From positions 1 to 64,000 of the forward strand of contig NZ_JBARWZ010000313.1 in NCBI RefSeq assembly GCF_049647105.1: DNA of 64,000 nt, read 5' to 3'. Below are positions 60,292 to 64,000 of this stretch, piece after piece. Made by a program: the position numbers and the translations under genes. This DNA comes from Actinophytocola sp049647105 (GTDB lineage Bacteria; Actinomycetota; Actinomycetes; Mycobacteriales; Pseudonocardiaceae). Each line of letters starts with the position of its first letter. Position 1 is the stretch's first letter. The notes beneath the pieces are model-generated. The model was given only the letters and a program-made list of their open reading frames with translations. It searched no databases and was not told the DNA's origin.

Positions 60292-61409
60292 CTAGCTGTT
60301 GCGGGTCATGAGGTTGGTGACGGCCGGTAGGGGCTGAGACGAGGGGACAGGTCTTTCGGCGGCAGGATGGAGGTGCGACCAAACTATCCGCCGAGCAGAG
60401 ACCCCGTCCGATGCTCCACCGTAATGCCCCGTTGTCCGTGGAAGGCCGCCGCCGTCTCGTAGTGCGCTGCCAGTCCTGCCCGATCGCGCATTTCGCCGCT
60501 GAGATGGGGATCTCGCGGCAATGCCGCGAGCAAGTGGTTCAATCGCCACTGCAACTACGGCGACGCTGGGCTGTTGGACCGGCCCAGTGTCCCGCACCAC
60601 CAACCGACCGCCACGACCGGACAGGTCGTTGTGCGGATCGAGACGATGCGGCGGGAACGCAAGTGGTCCGCCCGGCGGATCGCTTGCGAGTTGGCTGGCG
60701 AAGGAACCGTGATCGCTGTCCGGACCGTCAGCCGGCACCTGGTCCACCTGGGCCTGAACCGACGCCGGTTCGTCGACCCAACCGGCGATAACAACCGGCA
60801 ACCCCGACGGATCCATGCCCGCTGGCCAGGTCACATGCTCCACCTCGACGTGAAGGAGGTCGGGGTCATCCCCGACGGCGGAGGCTGGCGGGTCCATGGC
60901 CGCGGCAGCGAGCAGGCCACACAGTCGATTCGAGGCCGCAAACGCGGGACCGTGGACGCTACATCTACCTGCACACCGCGATCGACGGGTTCTCCCGTCT
61001 GGTCTACACCGAGGCCATGCCCGACGAGCAAGCCCGCACCGCGATCGGGTTCACCCACCGGGCCTGCGCGTTCTTCACCGCACACGGAATCCAGCATGTC
61101 CACCGGATCGTGACCGACAACGGAACCAGTTACCGCGCCCGCGACTTCGCCACCGTCCTATGCGGAGCACGCCACCAACGCATCACCTCATACACACCAC
61201 GCCACAACGGCAAAGAGCGCTACCACCAGCATCCTGGCTGAGGAATTCCTCTACGCCCACACCTGGACCAGCGAACAACACCGTCAGAAGCACTGAAGGT
61301 CTGGACCTGCACTACAAACTACCATCGACCCCACATCACCGCCGGAAACCAGCCACCAGCAACCCGGCTCCACACCGGCGTCACCAACGTCATGACGGCA
61401 TACAACTAG
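60292..61409. mobile_element. Degenerate IS481-family insertion sequence
   Basis: About 1.1 kb with imperfect inverted ends of about 33 bp: CTAGCTGTTGCGGGTCATGA on the left; the right end read inward begins CTAGTTGTATGCCGTCATGA. CTAG may be part of the ends or a 4-bp target duplication. The transposase inside is broken, so the copy is immobile by itself. Confidence 0.75.
60411..61240 (+). pseudogene. IS481-family transposase with frameshifts
   Basis: Starts MLHRNAPLSVEGRRRLVVRC and IAHFAAEMGISRQC (HTH), shifts near 60520, continues RIETMRRERKWSARRIACEL and HMLHLDVKEVGVIPDGGGWR (first catalytic Asp), shifts again near 60950 to YIYLHTAIDGFSRLVYTEAM, then HRIVTDNGTSYRARDF (second Asp) and SYTPRHNGKER, where the frame is lost before the rest of the catalytic Glu helix. 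Confidence 0.8.
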
Positions 61410-61482
61410 GTCGCCTTCCTCCAAGCACTCCTCTCGCCACCCTCGCCTACACCGGCCTCGTCCGCAAACCCACCTGACCGAC

Positions 61483-61532
61483 CAACCGCGCGGACAGCTC
61501 CGGAAGTTCATTCCGATGTGACCGCGCGGTTG
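61483..61532. terminator. Long-loop inverted repeat downstream of the TIR-NACHT gene
   Basis: CAACCGCGCGG and its perfect complement are separated by 28 bp, about 110 bp past the TIR-NACHT stop. It may act as a terminator between this gene and the IS element. Confidence 0.35.
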
Positions 61533-61642
61533 CCGGCTCCTGAGCCAGGGAGACGCCCGGCGTCACTCAGGTCTAATTGTTACCCGTCCCTGCGTCGACG
61601 ACATTCGGTTCGCGTGCACGACGAACGCCAGGCCCCCAGCCG

Positions 61643-64000
61643 TCACTCGGCCGGGTAAGCCCGGGTCGCGCCGGGCCCGACGAGGTGGTCCTGGAGGCGG
61701 GCGTGGCTGAACCGGTACACCGCGCCGGCCTGGCGCAGGATCCCGCGTTCGTGCGCGTCGGCGAGGAAGGCGTGCGTTCGCCACGGCAGCCGGCGGGTCA
61801 GCGGAAGCCACACGCGTGCCAGCACGATCCACTGGCCCCAGGCGGTGAGGCTAACCACGTAGCCGAGCCCACCGCCGATTCCACCGACGACCGCGATCAC
61901 GATTCCGTTCAGCACTCCGCCCCCGACACTGCCGAGGCCCGTGCTGACGCCGCCGAGGATCAGGCCGGCGATCCCGAAGACGACCATCCAGGTGAGCGCC
62001 AGGTAGCCGACGGCGACCCGGTTGAGCTTTAGCAGTCCGGTGGGGCTGACCACGGTCGTGATGTCGGCGGGGGCCTCAAGTCTGGCCATGATGCCGACGG
62101 CCGACCCGACGGCGAGCCCGTAGAGCGCCGCCATCGAAACGGCGTCGCCCAGGGGGTACCAGTATCCGGTCAGCAGTGCGAGCAGGAGGTAGGTCAGGAA
62201 CCGGAACAGCGTGCTGAAAAGGAAGCCGGCAGCGCACCCGATCGCGAACCTGGTGGCGGAACGCCGGTGGCGCGGCACGGTCGCGCCGAAGCGCCGCACT
62301 TGGTTCCGCGTCGGTGCCAGGCCGTGCTCGCCGGGCGTGAGCCAGAGACCGATCCGGTGCAGGAGCGCGAAGACGATCCCGGCCACGAGTCCGGACGTCA
62401 CCCCGTTGAGCGCACCGTTGACCAGGCTCAGCAGAAGTCCCGCACCGAGCAGGATCTCCGCGACTACGGTCATCACCAGGCAGTTGACGAATCCGAAGGC
62501 CAGTCCGGACGCCAGCCCCGTGAGCAGGGTGCGCGCCGGCCGGCTGAGACTGCCCCCCAGCTCCCACCACGCGAGGTTACGGGTGTCGATGCGGTGGAGG
62601 TGGCGGGCGAGGTTGCCGAGCCACCGCCGCGCATGGTCGGCGTCCCAGCGCCGGCGGCCCCGCACCTTGGTGCGGTAGGCGGTCGGGACCGCGCTGCTCA
62701 GGAGATGGTCCTCGACCAGGTCCGGATCACCGCCGCGGGCGATGTCGAGCAGCGTGCGGGGATCGCGGTCGGGCACGTCGCTGTAGCCGGCGCGGGCGAG
62801 GGAGACCATCAGTGGCGTGGTCAACACCGCAGCCAGGGTGACGCTGTCCGGATCGTCCGGCCGGTCCTGTAGCGCGGTCAGGACCGGCGCCCACACGGTG
62901 GTGGTGAGGTGCACGCGCTCGCCGTGGGTTCTCCCCGTGGTCCTGGGCAGGTAGTCAGCGAGATCGGTGCGGTTCAGGTCGGTCACCTCGACGACGGCGG
63001 CGGCGCTCAACACGTCGCCGCGCTCGACGGCCGTGACGAACTCCTTGGTTCGGCTCGTCATCAGGAACGGAAGGCCAGCGTCCCCGAGCGCGCGCAGCGC
63101 GGTCCCGCGTAGTCCCTCGGCGATCTCATCGAACCCGTCCAGCACGGGAAGGATCCGGTCGGCGCCGACCAGCGCCGTCGCCAGCGTCGAACCGCCGGGA
63201 CCTGGCGCGGCCAGCCCAGGGTGGTCCCGCAGCAGGCGGTCGACCAGCCACTCCCGCAGATCGGTGGTGGGCTCCCAGGAGCCGAGCCAGAAGACCACCG
63301 GCACCATGGCGGTGCCGGCACGAAGGAACTCCCGGACGAAGCGCAGGCTCAGCACGGTCTTCCCCGCGCCGGCCCGCCCCAACACGACGAGCCGCCCGGA
63401 GGGCACTGCCCGGTAGACGGCCACGATCCGCTCCAGCTCGCCCGAGAGGTCGAGCGGTGCCACCGTGACACCGGGGCCGACCCCCCGGATGTTCTCCCAG
63501 TGATCCATCACCTTCTCCGGCGCGCTGCGCCACCGCACCGGCAGCGGAAATGGATCCAGCACCTGACGCCGCAGCTCCTCGTCTCGCCAGCGGGCGTCGA
63601 CCGCGTGTGCCAACCCCCCGAGTGCGGCGGCCACCGGATCGTGCGCCGACGAGCCGTCCGGCACGATTCCGCCTGCGCGGACGGGCAGCGGGACCCACCG
63701 CGCGACCGCATCACCGAGCCGGATCAGATCGGCCGCCAGGCTGCGGTGCCTGACCTCCACCGCCTGCCGTGTCGTCAGGTCCCGGATGTCGGGCGGCAGC
63801 GAGGCGGGCGCCGGCATCGGGGTGCCGTCCAGCAAAACCGGGATGATCGCGACGTCCCGCTCCACCGCGCGACGGATCTCCCGGCGCACCCAGTCGCCGG
63901 CCCGGTCAACCGGCCGGAGGCCGGTGTCCGCTGCGGCGCCGAGCCACTCTGGGCCGATCAGCACGACCAGGACCCGAGTCTGTTCGAGCGCGGCACGAAT
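61643..64000 (-). CDS. TIR-NACHT-multi-TM protein, N-terminus beyond the window
   Basis: At least 785 residues, open at the window edge. The visible start is the second half of a TIR domain (LVVLIGPEWL, WVRREIRRAVERDVAIIPVL, with Glu after WVRR at the NADase position). NACHT follows: Walker A LGRAGAGKT, Walker B ILPVLDGFDE, sensor-like LMTSRTKEF. The C-terminal 280 residues hold three groups of hydrophobic helices (about 445-500, 545-620, 640-710) and end in FSHARLQDHLVG, the closing block of this actinobacterial family. TIR NADases and NACHT STAND proteins act in anti-phage cell suicide; here the sensor end is membrane-embedded rather than LRR or TPR repeats, so the trigger may be a membrane event. 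No partner gene is seen downstream. Confidence 0.88.
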   Translation of the reverse strand: MRAALEQTRVLVVLIGPEWLGAAADTGLRPVDRAGDWVRREIRRAVERDVAIIPVLLDGTPMPAPASLPPDIRDLTTRQAVEVRHRSLAADLIRLGDAVARWVPLPVRAGGIVPDGSSAHDPVAAALGGLAHAVDARWRDEELRRQVLDPFPLPVRWRSAPEKVMDHWENIRGVGPGVTVAPLDLSGELERIVAVYRAVPSGRLVVLGRAGAGKTVLSLRFVREFLRAGTAMVPVVFWLGSWEPTTDLREWLVDRLLRDHPGLAAPGPGGSTLATALVGADRILPVLDGFDEIAEGLRGTALRALGDAGLPFLMTSRTKEFVTAVERGDVLSAAAVVEVTDLNRTDLADYLPRTTGRTHGERVHLTTTVWAPVLTALQDRPDDPDSVTLAAVLTTPLMVSLARAGYSDVPDRDPRTLLDIARGGDPDLVEDHLLSSAVPTAYRTKVRGRRRWDADHARRWLGNLARHLHRIDTRNLAWWELGGSLSRPARTLLTGLASGLAFGFVNCLVMTVVAEILLGAGLLLSLVNGALNGVTSGLVAGIVFALLHRIGLWLTPGEHGLAPTRNQVRRFGATVPRHRRSATRFAIGCAAGFLFSTLFRFLTYLLLALLTGYWYPLGDAVSMAALYGLAVGSAVGIMARLEAPADITTVVSPTGLLKLNRVAVGYLALTWMVVFGIAGLILGGVSTGLGSVGGGVLNGIVIAVVGGIGGGLGYVVSLTAWGQWIVLARVWLPLTRRLPWRTHAFLADAHERGILRQAGAVYRFSHARLQDHLVGPGATRAYPAE

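Overview
The window is high-GC actinomycete DNA. The codon use, frequent GTG starts, secreted alpha-lytic-type peptidases, an AA10 LPMO and a GH9 cellulase with CebR operators, and a modular type I PKS all suggest a filamentous Pseudonocardiaceae-like genome (Lentzea/Saccharothrix/Actinosynnema type). That placement is an inference; no rRNA or marker gene is present. It reads as an accessory region: secreted enzymes, conflict genes, natural-product genes, IS remnants and many broken genes.

Layout. (1) 1-1.2 kb: edge fragments, a DUF1330 protein, and a palindromic operator in front of a truncated ABC permease. (2) 1.26-5.5 kb: a tightly overlapping minus-strand operon of nucleosidase, TPR-like/4-TM protein and 111-aa protein, divergent from an NrtR-type NUDIX/winged-helix regulator, with two CGTCA-N3-TGACG palindromes between them. 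All three operon products carry a similar short Q-I-G/T...G-x-V motif at a terminus, like the amyloid-signalling (RHIM-like) motifs of actinobacterial NLR-type defence systems. This is the best candidate for an undescribed system. (3) 5.9-15.7 kb: an S1 peptidase, a giant secreted SpvB/VCBS/RHS protein with an NlpC/P60 tip, and a trypsin-like peptidase overlapping a one-TM peptide. (4) 15.8-21.7 kb: integrase remnant, stand-alone condensation-domain protein, AEC transporter, class IV aminotransferase, a frameshifted 2OG-Fe(II) oxygenase and a deleted TauD dioxygenase (a decayed biosynthetic locus), then a sigma-factor tail. (5) 22-26 kb: SNF2 helicase, transposase and histidine-kinase remnants, and a frameshifted LuxR-type response regulator. 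(6) 26-30 kb: LPMO, a multicopper-oxidase pseudogene and a sorbosone/glucose-dehydrogenase-like enzyme, two of them under CebR boxes. (7) 30-32 kb: AbrB-like gene and IS256 remnant. (8) 32.2-51 kb: type I PKS (KSQ loading module plus three modules and TE on two genes) followed by a seven-TM protein resembling Pyr4-type terpene cyclases. The first PKS gene is broken by a 20-bp tandem duplication and a GGCC-repeat length change. (9) 51-56 kb: a 191-bp MITE-like element against a truncated glycosidase, then a feruloyl-esterase-like/CBM13 protein and a GH9 cellulase with a CebR box. (10) 56-61.5 kb: TrpG-like pseudogene, aldose epimerase, a second truncated copy of the condensation gene, serine-recombinase tail, S1-like peptidase and a degenerate IS481 element. 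(11) 61.6 kb to the edge: a TIR-NACHT-multi-TM protein.

How they fit. Most intact genes act outside the cell (peptidases, cellulose/xylan breakdown) or in conflict (RHS toxin, nucleosidase operon, TIR-NACHT). The CebR boxes tie the LPMO, the PQQ-type dehydrogenase and the cellulase to cello-oligosaccharide induction. The PKS and the C-domain locus are natural-product genes that appear damaged as read. Many single-base indels sit in short homopolymers, so sequencing error must be excluded before these genes are called dead.
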